Positions 20,777-32,344 are shown, counted from the stretch's first letter. The stretch is DNA of 64,000 nucleotides from Erinaceus europaeus (GCF_950295315.1 NC_080171.1:29456682-29520681); one strand, 5' to 3'. Numbers and translations are program-made. Notes: generated by a model not told the origin, from the letters alone.

Positions 20777-20944
20777 CCATGGCAATACACAGAGCAAGGG
20801 AAAGACTGCAATTTTGAAATGGAGAGCAGAAATCACCTGTCCAACAGAAAAGAAAGAACAATAATACTACTGATTTTCTGGTTACAGGAGAGAACTATGA
20901 AAGGTAAAAATGAAAGTGCACTTAATGAAGGTAAAATAAATTGT

Positions 20945-21115
20945 TTTGCAATTTTATGGTGTGACAGAGAGGGTGAGAGACAGAGAGACACCTGCAGCCC
21001 TGCTTCACCACTTGTGAAGCTTTCCCCCTGCAGGTGGAGACCAGGGGCTTGAACCTGGAGCCTTGTACATTGTAACATGTACACTCAACCAGGTGCACCA
21101 CCACCCAGCCTCAAT
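20945..21115 (-). repeat. SINE F1, tail truncated
   Basis: Antisense F1 with a complete head (CAGGTGCACCACCACCCAGCC). The CAATAAA tail is missing. Confidence 0.88.
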
Positions 21116-21234
21116 TATTTTTTTATTAGTATACATGATTTATGATGAAGAATGAGTGTAATATATATAGTTATGAAAGCTGATTAGCTTTGCTCTTTCC
21201 TAATGTTCTACAGATTTTTTAAAAGTGACCCCCT

Positions 21235-21362
21235 GAAGGGTGGGGGTACATATCATAATGATTATGCAAAGAGACTCTGATGCCTGAGGCTCTGAAGTCC
21301 CAGGTTCAATCCCCCACACCACCATAAACCAGAGCTGATCAGTGCTCTGGTAAAAAAAAAAA
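21235..21362 (+). repeat. SINE F3 with TSD
   Basis: Complete F3 with a 13-base A-tail, flanked by AAGTGACCCCCTG and AAGTGGCCCCCTG (one mismatch). Confidence 0.92.
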
Positions 21363-21372
21363 AGTGGCCCCC

Positions 21373-22113
21373 TGGGCGGCAGCACAGTGGGTTAAGCGCA
21401 CATGGCGCAGTGCAAGGACCGGTGTAAGGATCCCGCTTCAAGCCCTGGCTCCTCACCAGTAGGGGGGTCATTTCACAGGCAGGGAAACAGGTCTGCAGGT
21501 GTCTTTCTCTCCCCCTCTCTGCCAGGCTAGCTTCGCCGGAGAGAGAGAGATGAGGAACTTGTGGTGGCATGGTAATACAATTCTTTATTGATGCAGATGC
21601 TCCAGAGTCAGGTGTGAACACAGTGGGTTTAGGCCACGTGGAGCTAGCAAAATGGCTGCCTCCTGCTATGCACACCCGCTCTTCTCCAGGTCAGGATGCA
21701 GAAGAGAAAGAGCAAAACCAGGAACAATAGCAGGCTTTATAGGGTAAAAAATGGAAGTGGCAAGTCGGGAACGGGATTGGCTAGGAAAAGGGGTGGAGAA
21801 AACAAGGCACTCTGGGAAGGTAGAAGGCTGGTGGGAATTACTGTACCCTGCAGACTTGGTGGGGATCTTTCAGGCAAAACAATGATTATGTAAATAGGCT
21901 ATAGTATCAAGCTATGCAGGGGAGCTGGAGTAATGCCCAACACCTCTCTGTCTCCCATCCTCTCTTGATTTATCTCTGTCTATCCAACTACAATGACAGC
22001 AACAACAATAATAATAATAACAACAAGGACAACAAAAGGGGAAAAAATAGCCTCCAGCAGCAGTGGGATTCATAGTGCTGGCTCCAAGCCCCAGCGATAA
22101 CGCTGGAGGCAAA
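21373..22113 (+). repeat. SINE F2, stem-loop form, split by a solo LTR
   Basis: F2 head and middle at 21373-21519, then LTR, then the remaining middle, stem-loop tail and A13 at 21949-22113. Both stem arms carry the same change (GCCTCCAGC and GCTGGAGGC), so pairing is kept. Confidence 0.92.
21520..21942 (-). mobile_element. Solo LTR inside an F2 SINE, 6-bp TSD
   Basis: A 423-bp TG...CA unit flanked by CCTCTC (21514-21519 and 21943-21948), cutting the host SINE cleanly. The antisense poly(A) signal TTCTTTATTGA (about 21572) gives minus-strand sense. It is related to the LTR at 20378-20776. Confidence 0.9.
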
Positions 22114-22450
22114 AAAAAAAAAAGTGGCCCTTTGAGCCTGTTCTTTCTCTCCCCCCCCTTTTAAAATCTTTTTCATTAAAGTTTTTTTTTTTTTTAAGTG
22201 CCTGCTTCGATTCTACTACCTACATGAAGCACTTTAAATTCTCTTGGCACTATAACTGAAACTGAAAAGTGTATTAGTGCATGATGAACATGAGCCAGCC
22301 TAATACACAGCCCTTTCCTCTATGAATTAGCAGCAATCATGAATGTTAGGGAGCTGATTATACCTGGAAGGCTGCCCATGTGTAATGGGATCAGATATCA
22401 CTGGCTTTTACAGGAAGATAAAAGGAAACAGTGAAAAAAAAAAATATATA
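22114..22450. other. Intergenic with C- and T-runs
   Basis: Unclassified. No gene seen. Confidence 0.4.
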
Positions 22451-22458
22451 TATAAAGG

Positions 22459-22943
22459 GATTTTTTTTTTTTTTTTTGCCTCCAGGATTACTGCTGGGGC
22501 TCAGTGCCTGCACCATGAATACACTGCTACTGGAGGCTATATTTCCCCCCTTTTTTTGCCCTTATTGTTGTAGCCTTGTTGTGGTTATATTGTTATTGTT
22601 GATGTTGTTTGCTTTTGATAGGACAGAGAGAAATGGAGAGAGAAGGGGAAGACAGAGGGGGGAGAGAGATGGACATATTTATTTATTTATTCCCTTTTGT
22701 TGCCCTTGTTGTTTTATTGTTGTGGTTATTATTGTCGTCGTCAATAATAACGGGGAAGACAGAGAGGAAGAGAGGGGAAGACAGAGAGGAAGAGAAAGAC
22801 AGACACCTGCAGACCTGCTTTACCGCTTGTGAAGCGACTCCCCTGCAGATGGGGAGCCGGGGGCTCGAACTGGGATTCTTATGCCTGTCCTTGCACTTTG
22901 CGCCACGTGTGCCCAACCCTGCTGTGCTACCGCCCGACCCCCA
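22459..22943 (-). repeat. Composite F2 SINE (two fused units)
   Basis: A stem-loop-form F2 tail and middle (22459-22675) run into a second F2 start-of-tail (ATTTATTTATTTATTCCC) that continues to a complete head at 22943. One TSD (ATAAAGGGA) flanks the whole, so the fusion moved as one unit or arose inside one copy. Confidence 0.85.
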
Positions 22944-23297
22944 TAAAGGGAAATTTGAGCTGAGATTTATAGCTCAAAGCAACTGGAAAGAAAGCTAGAT
23001 CATAATATGTGCAGAATCAATCCTTCATGTCAGTCACTGGGAGACTCCCTTATTGCCAAGAAGAGTTTAATTCAATTAGCAAAGGACTAGGGGAGGAAGA
23101 CTTGTGCAACCTTCAGCCTGACTGGGTGTCCTTAGCTCCAAAACAAAGCTATTTTTGGATAATCATCATAAATCACTTGCTTCAGCACCTAAACCCATCC
23201 TGGACATACTCCCTGAAATGCAAAAGAATGTTCTGTCCCATGTCCTAAGTTTCTGCATATAACCTCTGCACTTATATTCTGCATATGAGTGAAACCA
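22944..23297. other. Intergenic, nothing clear
   Basis: Unclassified sequence. No supported exon. Confidence 0.4.
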
Positions 23298-23580
23298 TTC
23301 TGTAGGGAGCCAGATGATGGCACACCTGGTTGAGTGCACATGCTTCAATGCACAAAGACCCAGGTTTGAGCCCCCAGTCCCTACTTGCAGGGGGAAACCT
23401 TCATGAACGATGAAGCAGTGCTTCAAGTGTCTCTCTTCCTCTCTATCTCCCCCTTCTCTCTTGATTTCTGTCTGTCTCTATCCAATAAATAAAGATAATA
23501 AAAGAGAAAGAAAAGAAAGAAGGAAAGAGAGAGAAAGAAAGAAAGGAAAAGAAAGAAAGAAAGGAAGGAAGAAAGGAAGA
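23298..23580 (+). repeat. SINE F1 with (GAAA)n tail
   Basis: Complete F1. Its A-rich tail has expanded to a GAAA/GGAA array from about 23500. Confidence 0.92.
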
Positions 23581-23583
23581 TGA

Positions 23584-23980
23584 CAGGCTCAGAATTCAAG
23601 TTTTGGGGCCACACAAGCCACATACCCAGTTGAGTGCACATATTACTATATGCAGGAACTAAGATTTAAGTAACCAGTTCCCACCTGCGTGCTTATGAGC
23701 AGTGATGCAGTGCTACAGGCTCAGAATTCAAGTTTTGGGGCCACACAAGCCACATACCCAGTTGAGTGCACATATTACTATATGCAGGAACTAAGATTTA
23801 AGTAACCAGTTCCCACCTGCGTGCTTATGAGCAGTGATGCAGTGCTACAGGCTCAGAATTCAAGTTTTGGGGCCACACAAGCCACATACCCAGTTGAGTG
23901 CACATATTACTATATGCAGGAACTAAGATTTAAGTAACCAGTTCCCACCTGCGTGCTTATGAGCAGTGATGCAGTGCTAC
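23584..23980 (+). repeat. Perfect 132-bp tandem triplication
   Basis: Three head-to-tail units start at 23584, 23716 and 23848 with CAGGCTCAGAATTCAAG and show no difference that I can find. Each unit holds about 30 bases of flanking DNA plus the head and body of an F1 SINE. The F1 CT-rich tail follows only after the last unit. Confidence 0.97.
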
Positions 23981-24075
23981 GCGTGTCTCTCCATCTCTCA
24001 CTCTCTGTCCCCTTCCCCTCTCAATTTATCTTTATTCTATCAAATCAATCAATCAACCAATCAATAAAAATTCAG
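23981..24075 (+). repeat. F1 tail after the triplication, with (AATC)n
   Basis: GTGTCTCTCCATCTCTC through a CAATCAATCAA array and AATAAAA. Confidence 0.85.
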
Positions 24076-24397
24076 GTCTTTTTCCACCCCCTGACCTTTT
24101 GTGCTTTGGGGTTTTACTCACTGTCTAAGCTGCCATGGCCCCATTCTGTACAGTCTATGCACATCTTTCCTCCAAGCCATAGACAAGCTCATACAGCTCT
24201 CCCACTCCTTTTCATTAACTTCCTAAATATCTCAAAAATCATGTTTCTAACTGCTGTTGCATCTCCCACACAGCACATTTCATTGCTATAAGTTCCTCTG
24301 AAAAACTGCAAATCCACAAGTGAAGAATTAAAAATTCACAAGCCCCTAAATGACTCTGAGGCTGAGAATTCCAGGGAATTCTGATGCACCTGCAGTT

Positions 24398-24441
24398 GGA
24401 GTTGTGGTGTGTGTGTGTGGTGTGTGTGTGTGTGTGTGTGT
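24398..24441. repeat. (TG)n microsatellite
   Basis: Interrupted TG array beside an antisense SINE. Confidence 0.95.
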
Positions 24442-24735
24442 TTTCTCCACCAGAGTTATCACTGTAGCTTGGTGCCAGCAAATCCATGGTCCCTGGTGGC
24501 CATTTTTTCTTGCTTTGTTCTTTTTTTCTTTTCTCTCTAATATTTGATAGAACAGAGAGCAACTGAGAGGGTAGGGGAGCTAGAGAAGGAAAGAACAAGA
24601 TAAAGACCTATAGTCTATTTCACCACTTGTGAAGCTTCCCCTCTGCAGGTGAAGAGCCAGGGGGGTGGGAGTGAGCTTGAACCCAGGTACTTGTACATGG
24701 TAACATGTGTGCTTGACTGGGTGTGCCATACATGA
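24442..24735 (-). repeat. SINE F1/F2 hybrid
   Basis: Tail module ACCAGAGTTATCACTGTAGC plus an F1-like body. The head is degenerate. Confidence 0.75.
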
Positions 24736-24754
24736 GCTCCTGAAGACTTCTTTT

Positions 24755-24963
24755 TTTGATTTTTAAATTATCTTTATTTCTTTATTGAATAGAGACAGCC
24801 AGAAATTAAGAGGGAAGGGGGTAATAGAGAGGAAGAGAGACACCTGCAACACTGCTTCACCACTTGCAAAGCTTTTCCCATGCAGGTAGAGACTGGAGGC
24901 TCAAACCCTAGTCCCTGTACACTATAACATGTGAGCTCAACCAGGTGTGCCACCACTTGGCCC
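24755..24963 (-). repeat. SINE F1
   Basis: Antisense, near complete, head CCAGGTGTGCCACCACTTGGC. Confidence 0.9.
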
Positions 24964-25007
24964 CAGAAGATGTTCTTTTAGTAGACAGCTATTTTAATTT
25001 TTCTGGT

Positions 25008-25338
25008 TTTTTGCCTCCAAGGTTACTGCTGGGGCTCAGTGCCTGCATCACGAATCCACTGCTCCTGGAGGCCTCCCCCGCGGATTTTGTTGCTTTTGTT
25101 GTTGTTGTTGTTGTTATTGTTGCCATTGATGTCATTGTTGTTGGATAGGGCAGAGAGAAATGGAGAGAGGAGGGGAGGCAGAGAGGGGGAGAGAAAGATA
25201 GACACCTGCAGACCTGCTTCACCACTTATGAAGCGACCACGCTGCAAATGGGGAGCTGGGGGCTCAAACCGGGATCCTTACTCTGGTCCTTTCACTTCGC
25301 GCCACATGTGCTTAACCCACTGCGCTACCACTAGACCC
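25008..25338 (-). repeat. SINE F2, stem-loop form
   Basis: Antisense full-length copy. Stem arm GCCTCCAAGG is slightly mismatched to CCTGGAGGC. Confidence 0.92.
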
Positions 25339-25587
25339 TATTTATTTATTTCAAGTCATTCACTAAACTAGCATTGTCCAGAAGAAGAGTACAATGTCTG
25401 ATTTTATAGTGTCTGATACTACACAACATGGTCATTGAGCTATCATGATTGATTGGGAAACTAAATCAGGAACTACTTTATCTGGAAAGCAGGACTGTGT
25501 GATCATCCTGATGCTCTGGGAGGGGGGATCTAGGACATATGGATGATAATTAAAAAAACTAAAAAGGACTAGATGTGTGTGGGTGAT

Positions 25588-25785
25588 GTGTTTTGTTTAT
25601 CCAGCATACCATCTCTAAATGTCCACTTCATGTAGAACATAACTTCCTGTTTCTTCTTTTTTTTGTTTTCCTCCTGTTTTATTTTGATTGCAGAGCCAGG
25701 TCCTTGTATGTGTGCAGTTTCACCACTCATAGACCATTTTCTTTTCCTTTCAGACAGAGACAGAGAAAGGGAGAAATACTACAGC
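25588..25785 (+). repeat. Inverted-repeat arm, unclassified family
   Basis: About 200 bases that recur as the reverse complement at 27315-27508 with few differences (shared CCAGGTCCTTGTATGTGTGC and GAGAAATACTACAGC). Neither arm matches F1-F4 or L1. Confidence 0.85.
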
Positions 25786-26091
25786 AGCTTACATGGTAGG
25801 GGACCTGGTCTTGAGGAGCCGGCTACTGTATGGGGGCTCATGATAATGGGAGGCTTCCTGAGTGGTAGAGCAATGACCTGGTGCTGTGATGTCTCACCTC
25901 TCTCACTCTCTATATGTTGAAAGAGTGAGTCTGCAAAGAACAGTGCATCACATATGAACAAAGTCTCAGCAAAACTTGGGGTGGGGGAAGGACTGGTGGT
26001 GGTGGTGTGTGGGACTAAACTCAACCTGCTTAGGTGTAATTCTCCTTTCCCTATCTGAACACAACATTTTATTTAAAAATGCTTCATTTTA
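25786..26091. other. Unclassified
   Basis: Includes a CT-rich SINE-like stretch at 25885-25920. No gene seen. Confidence 0.35.
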
Positions 26092-26310
26092 GGGGCCGGG
26101 TGGTGGCACACTTGGTTTAGCGCACATATTACAGTGTGCAAGGACCCAGGTTTGAGCCCCTGGTTCCCAACTTCAGGGGGAAAGCTTCACAAATGGTGAA
26201 CTAGTGCTGCAGGTGTCTCTCTATTTCTCTTCCTCTCTATCACCCCCTTCCCTCTCAATTTCTGGCTGTGTCTATCAAGTAAGTAAATAAAGATAATAAA
26301 AAAAATTTTT
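26092..26310 (+). repeat. SINE F1
   Basis: Complete, with AAATAAAGATAATAAAAAAA tail. The short repeat AAATGCTT occurs on both sides as a probable TSD. Confidence 0.93.
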
Positions 26311-26477
26311 AAATGCTTTGTTCTTTATTTTTTTACTTTTATTATTTAAATTTTTGTTATCTAAATACTCTTCTTCTTTTTTTTTTTTACTCACTGCAAA
26401 CTCTAGTGTACTTCTGCTTTCTTACTTTGGTGCCATACTCCAAACTCAGTCAATTTCTGCTTTGCGTTTCTACTTCT

Positions 26478-26605
26478 TTTTTTTTTTTTTTTTTTTACAT
26501 GCATAACATTCCCCAGATTCCCATTTAGCAATACAACCCCCACTATTTCATTCATCATTTTTCATGGACCTGTATTCTCCCCACCCACCCACCCACTCTT
26601 CTTCT
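26478..26605 (-). mobile_element. L1 3'-end fragment
   Basis: T-run, then ACATGCATAACATTCCCCAG, CAACCCCCACTA and GGACCTGTATTCTCCCC, the antisense of the young L1 3'UTR. Confidence 0.9.
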
Positions 26606-27189
26606 TAAATACTCTTCTTCTATGTATCTATAATTCTTCCTTTAAAGCACATGCCATTTTTCAGCAAATAGGTCATTGTCATATGACAATTTTCTTAGAA
26701 CACTTTAACTTGGGTATACATCATGGTGTTGTTTATTTTCATTACTTCATTGTTAACTTCCTATGTTCATTTCTTTAATTTTAATTCTAGGAGTTGTGGT
26801 TTTATTATTTTTTAAATAAAAATACATAAAAAAATGTCCATGTCATTTCCAGGAAGAGACAGCAGCATGATTCTAAGAAGGGAAAAGGCTTCTCAGGCAT
26901 TAAATCATCATTAGGCCAAAGAAGTGACTACAGTTTGCCAGAGTCACACCTGTTAAGAAAGAATGTGATTCAGATTCAGAATGTGCTTGTCTTCTGAACA
27001 AAGCCAGCTGAGACTGTCACACAGCAATTATATTTACCTATTACAGAAACTATCCAATGATGGTGTGTGGATTTTTAGGGGTTCACAAAATTCCCAAGTT
27101 TTACAAATGTGTTCTATGGGTATCATCAAGAGGATTATCACCAAAGAAAGCTACCGCCTGGCAAACTACATTGTGACCTAGATGCATGC
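26606..27189. other. Intergenic, AT-rich
   Basis: No element or exon recognised. Confidence 0.4.
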
Positions 27190-27194
27190 ATAAA

Positions 27195-27510
27195 CAAAGA
27201 AGAAATGGGCTGGAGAGATAGTGTGCTAGGTAGGGTGTGTGCCTGGCAATGCATGTGGCCCAAGTTAGGGTCCTGTAACTACATGGGGAGACCACTGCAC
27301 CAGGGGAAGCTGTAGTATTTCTCCCTTTCTCTGTCTCTCTGTCTGAAAGGAAAAGAAAATGAGCTATGAGTGGTGAAATTGCACACATACAAGGACCTGG
27401 CTCTACAATCAAAATAAAACAAGAGGAAAACAGAAAAAGAGGAAACAGGAAGTTATGTTCTACAGGAAGTGGACATTTAGAGGTGGTATGCTGGATAAAC
27501 AAAACATATC
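27195..27510 (+). repeat. Unclassified SINE-like repeat; inverted partner of 25588-25785
   Basis: Head GGGCTGGAGAGATAGTGTGC and a CCAAGTTAGGGTCC stretch look tRNA-like. The 3' two thirds is the inverted partner of 25588-25785. The head is absent from the other arm. Confidence 0.65.
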
Positions 27511-27576
27511 TTTTTTTTGTTTGTTTGTCTCAGTCATATATAGAATCTAGAAAACTGATACATATAAATTTGCAAA

Positions 27577-30131
27577 AAACATGCCACCAAGCTAGAAAAC
27601 TGGAAAATTTCCTAGATACCTACCAACTTCCAAAACTAAGTAAAGAGGAAGTAGATAACATGAACAGGACCATCGCAGCTAATGAAATTGAAACAGTTAT
27701 CAAAAATCTCCCCAAAAATAAAAGTCCTGGACCAGATGTTTTTACAAATGGATTCTACAAAACCCTCAAAGAAGAACTAATACCTCTACTTTTAAAAGTC
27801 TTCCAGAAGATTAAAGACACTGGAATACTCCCTTCCAGCTTCTATGAAGCCAACATCACTCTGATACCAAAAGCAGACAGGGACACAACCAAAAAAGAAA
27901 ACTACAGACCAATATCTCTGATGAACATAGATGTGAAAATATTGAACAAAATTCTAGCTAACCAGATACAGCAGTATATCAAAAAGACTGTTCACCATCA
28001 CCAAGTGGGGTTTATCCCAGGCATGCAAGGTTGCTTTAATATACATAAATCAATCAACGTGATCCACCACATCAATAAAAGCACGACCAAAAACCACATG
28101 GTCATATCAATAGATGCAGAGAAAGCCTTTGACAAAATACAACATCCCTTTATGATCAAAACACTACAAAAAATGGGAATAGATGGAAAATTCCTGAAGA
28201 TAGTGGAGTCTATATATAACAAACCTACAGCTAATATCATACTAAATGGTGAAAAAGCATTTCCCCTCAGATCATGTACTAGACAGGGCTGCTCATGATC
28301 ACCATTACTATTCAATGTAGCGTTGGAAGTTCTTGCCATAGCAATCAGGCAGGAGCAATGAATTAAAGGGATACAGATTGGAAGAGAAGAAGTCAAACTC
28401 TCCCTATTTGCAGATGACTTGAATATACATAGAAAAAACTAAGGAATCCAGCAATTATCTTTTGGATATCATCAGGCAATACAGTAAGGTGTCAGGCTAC
28501 AGAATTAACATTCAAAAGTCAGTGGCATTCCTCTATGCAAACACTAAGTTAGAAGAAGTTGAAATCCAGAAATCAATTCCTTTTACTATAGCAACTAAAA
28601 CAATAAAATATCTAGGAATAAACCTAACCAAAGAAATTAAAAACTTGTATACTGAAAATTATGAGTCACTACTCAAAGAAATTGAAAAAGACACAAAGAA
28701 GTGGAAAAATATTCCATGTTCATGGGTTGGAAGAATTAACCATCAAAATGAATATTTTCATTTAGATGGCTACCCGGAGCCATCTATAAATTTAATTCTA
28801 TCCCTATCAAGATCCCAAGCACATTTTTTAGGAGAATAGAACAAATGCTACAAATGTTTATCTGGAACCAGAAAAGACCTAGAATTGCCAAAACAATCTT
28901 GAGAAGAAAGAACAGAACTGGAGGCATCACACTCCCAGATCTCAAATTGTATTGTAGGGCTGTTGCCATCAAAACTGCTTAGTACTGGAACATGAATAGA
29001 CACACTGACCAGTGGAATAGAATTGAGAGCCTCACACCTATGGACATCTAATCTTTCACAAAAGTGACCAGACTATTAAAAGGGGAAAGCAGAGTCTCTT
29101 CATCAAATGGTGTTGGAAACAATCGGTTGAAATATACAGAAGAATGAAACTGAACAACTATATTTCACCAAACACAAAAGTAAATTCCAAGTGGATCAAG
29201 GACCTGGATGTTAGACCACAAACTATCAGATACTTAGAGGAAAATATTGGCAGAACTCTTTTCCTTGTAAATTTTAAAGACATCTTCAATGAAACAAATC
29301 CAATTACAAAGACGATTAAGGCAAGCATAAACCTATGGGACTACATCAAATTAAAAAGCTTCTGCATAGCTAAAGAAACTACTACCAAAACCAAGAGACC
29401 CCTCACAGAATGGGAGAAGATCTTTACACGCCATACATCAGACAAGAGGCTAATAACCAGAATATATAAAGAACTTGCAAATCTCAACAACAAGACAACA
29501 AATAACCCCATCCAAAAATGGGGGGAGACCTTGGACAGAATATTCACCACAGAAGAGATCCAAAAGGCCGAGAAACACAGGAAAAAATGCTCCAAGTCTC
29601 TGATTGTCAGAGAAATGCAAATAAAGACAACAATGAGATACCACTTCACTCCTGTGAGAATGTCATACATCAGAAAAGGTAACAGCAGCAAATGCTGGAG
29701 AGAGTGTGGGGTCAAAGGAACCCTCCTGCACTGCTGGTGGGAATGTCAATTGGTCCAACCTCTGTGGAGAACAGTCTGGAGAACTCTCAGAAGGCTAGAA
29801 ATGGACCTACCCTATGACCCTGCAATTCCTCCCCTGGGGATATATCCTAAGGAACCCAATACACCCATCCCAAAAGATCTGTGTACACATATGTTCTTGG
29901 CAGCACAATCTGTAATAGCCAAAACCTGGAAGCAACCCAGGTGTACAACAACAGATGAGTGGCTGAGCAAGTTGTGGTATATATATAATGGAATACTACT
30001 CAGCTATAAAAAATGGTGACTTCACCGTTTTCAGCCGATCTTGGATGGACCTTGAAAAAATCATGTTAAGTGAAATAGGTCAGAAACAGAAGGATGACTA
30101 TGGGATGATCTCACTGTCAGGCAGAAGTTGA
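27577..30131 (+). pseudogene. L1-C ORF2, 3' two thirds, inactivated
   Basis: Encodes the reverse-transcriptase and C-terminal regions. [16 protein letters not shown] is present in RT. FADD is followed by a frameshift (near 28420). The C-terminal knuckle [18 protein letters not shown] is preserved, and 29144-30019 stays open. A TGA near 28296 and the TGA near 28358 break RT. The second is shared with L1-B. A small insertion near 28755 (TTTAGATGGC) is private to this copy. Confidence 0.92.
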
Positions 30132-30396
30132 AAAACAAGATCAGAAGAGAAAACACAAGTAGAACCTGACCTGGAATTGGCATATTGCACCAAAGTCAAA
30201 GACTCTGGGGTGGGTGGGGGGAGGGAGAATACAGATCCAAGAAGGATGACAGAGGACCTAGTGGGGGTTGTATTGTTATATGGAAAACTGGGAAATGTCA
30301 TGCATGTACAAACTATTGTATTTACTGTTGAATATAAAACATTAATTTCCCAATAAAGAAATTAAAAATAAATAAATAAAATAAAATAAAATAAAG
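27577..30396 (+). mobile_element. L1-C: 5'-truncated young LINE-1
   Basis: Starts inside ORF2 just before the reverse-transcriptase domain (homology begins at TGCCACCAAGCTAG) and runs through the 3'UTR to an AATAAAGAAATTAAAAATAAATAAA-type tail. About 2.8 kb. The TSD is not obvious. Confidence 0.95.
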
Positions 30397-31234
30397 ATGG
30401 GTGTTCAGCAGTATTTACTGAAGTTCTGGGGAGTCTATGAAACCCCTAACTTTAGGATCCAGCTGGCAAAGGGAGAGGATCACATGAAGCTGTGAGAGTT
30501 TTTCCTCTCTCTGCATCCACAACAACTTCAGTTTTTGTTTCATAGATTGGTTGTCCATAGAAAACAAAACAGAGCAGTTGCTTGGAGAAAACCATACCAC
30601 TGCTAAAAATACTTTTGAAAAATAGTAGGCCAGAGTTCTTCAATCACCAGAAAGGCACCTCCTTTATTATTAACAAATCATTAGCTGGTGTAAGTTCAGC
30701 CACTTGTGGATTGAGATAACTCAATTTATTTTCTTGCCACCAGATAAAGTTGAGATGTACCAAGTGAAAATTCAGATTTCTCATCTCATCATGTTGAGCA
30801 CTACATCCAACAACGGAGAAGCTGCTTGCCTCCTGACATTTGTGTCTTTCTCCCTACTAGCTCTCTCTTCATTGCAACCACTGGGAAACTGTTGTTGCCA
30901 GAAAGTGAATCAAACAGGAGAGATGGGTTCAAAACAGAGGGAGATTATGTCTTTTCACACACTTCCCTTTCTAGTTACAAAAGCAACCTGCTGTCTCTTA
31001 TACAAATTGAGAAAGTTTTAAGAGCAAAAAGAAGAAAGTAAATATATAAATAAATATAGATAAGGACCTTATTTGCCACTTTTGGTGTAGATTATGTTTA
31101 ATAGCTGATACAGATGCATATCCATGCACATAAATATGATTTGTTTGCTTGTTCATTTTTATACTGGCAAGACTCCCTGAAATGGTTTTCTTGCCCTTGT
31201 GATTTCACTGCCCAGAGTGAATCCATCCCTCACT
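30397..31234. other. Intergenic, nothing clear
   Basis: Over 800 bases without a recognised repeat. Two overlapping open frames near 30704-31041 have no protein-like features that I can name. Confidence 0.4.
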
Positions 31235-31385
31235 TTCCTTTTTCCAGATAAATGGTGAGAGACAGAGATAGAGACAGAGACAGAGGGAAAAGGAGAGAAA
31301 CCAGTGCACCTCTGCACCATTCAGAAAGATGCTCCCTTGTTTTAGTCCAGGGCTGGAACTCAGGTCCTTCTACATGCTAAAGTTT
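31235..31385 (-). repeat. Old SINE remnant
   Basis: GAGACAGAG-rich block and GGAACTCAGGTCCTTCTAC point to a diverged antisense tRNA-derived SINE. Confidence 0.5.
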
Positions 31386-31406
31386 CATTTTTAGAAGATG
31401 AGACGT

Positions 31407-31536
31407 GGGTGGGAGTAGATAGCATAATGATTATGCAAAGAGACTGTCATGTCAGGCTCTGAAGTCCCAGGTTCAATCCCCCGCACCACCATAAGCCAGA
31501 GCTGAGCAGTGCTCTGGTGTTAAAAAAAAAAAAAAA
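31407..31536 (+). repeat. SINE F3 with TSD
   Basis: Complete F3 with A15. GAGACGT on each side is the probable TSD. Confidence 0.92.
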
Positions 31537-31699
31537 AGAGACGTCTCCTGGCCCCCATGTGACTTTTTTTTCTAGGAGTCTTAAAATTTAAACGTAGTAC
31601 GCCTCTTATCTTATAATCTTGTAAATCATCATTAAATCACTAATAATAAAAAAACTATAAATAAAATACATTTTTAAAGAGAAAAAATATATAAATGTA

Positions 31700-31895
31700 G
31701 GGGGCTGGGTGGGGTAGCACATCTGGTAGAGCGCACACACCACCATGTGTTCCAGTCCTGGCCTCTACCTGCAGGGGGCAAGCTTCACATGTGAAGGTGA
31801 AGGTTACAGGTGACACTTTCTCTCTCCTCATCTCTCCGTCTCAGTTGCTCTTGGTCCCTGTTCAAAATAAATAAAATAAATATAAAAAACCCTTT
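31700..31895 (+). repeat. SINE F1
   Basis: Body shortened around the B-box. Tail AAATAAATAAAATAAATATAAA. Confidence 0.85.
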
Positions 31896-32004
31896 AAATA
31901 CAAAATGTAATACCATTTGACTAATTTTCATCATAATGCCCTCATCCTTAATACGTGGGTATAAGCTGACCTATACATGAAAGGTCTCTTTACATAAATT
32001 GTAA

Positions 32005-32155
32005 GTATTGGAGATAGCATAGTAGTTATGTAAGATATGCTCATGCCTGAGGCTCTGAGGTCTCAGGTTTAATCTTCAGCACACCATAAGCCAGAGCTCA
32101 TCAGTGCTATGATATCTCTCTCTGTAAGTTAAAATAAATTAAAAAAATAAAATAT
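32005..32155 (+). repeat. SINE F3
   Basis: Diverged head (GGAGATAGCATAGTAGTTATG) and AAATAAATT-type tail. Confidence 0.85.
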
Positions 32156-32344
32156 TACAAAAATGAATGTATAATCTTCACACTTTTGAAACATCAAGTA
32201 GTTATTTTAGTAGGTACCACACATGTCTATGGTGTAATTTAAATGATAATATGGTATTCAATAAACAGAAGCTTCCCCCTTAATGTCTGCCATTTCTTTC
32301 CAGTGGCAACCATTTTTATTAATTCATTGCTTATTTTTCTTCTT

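Noticed and set aside
23584..23980. CRISPR-like direct repeats
   Set aside because: Units are 132 bp, contiguous and without spacers, in mammalian DNA. It is a tandem duplication.
27366..28298. 310-codon frame as a novel gene
   Set aside because: The first part is a SINE-like repeat and the rest is L1 ORF2 reverse transcriptase in L1-C. The fusion is accidental.
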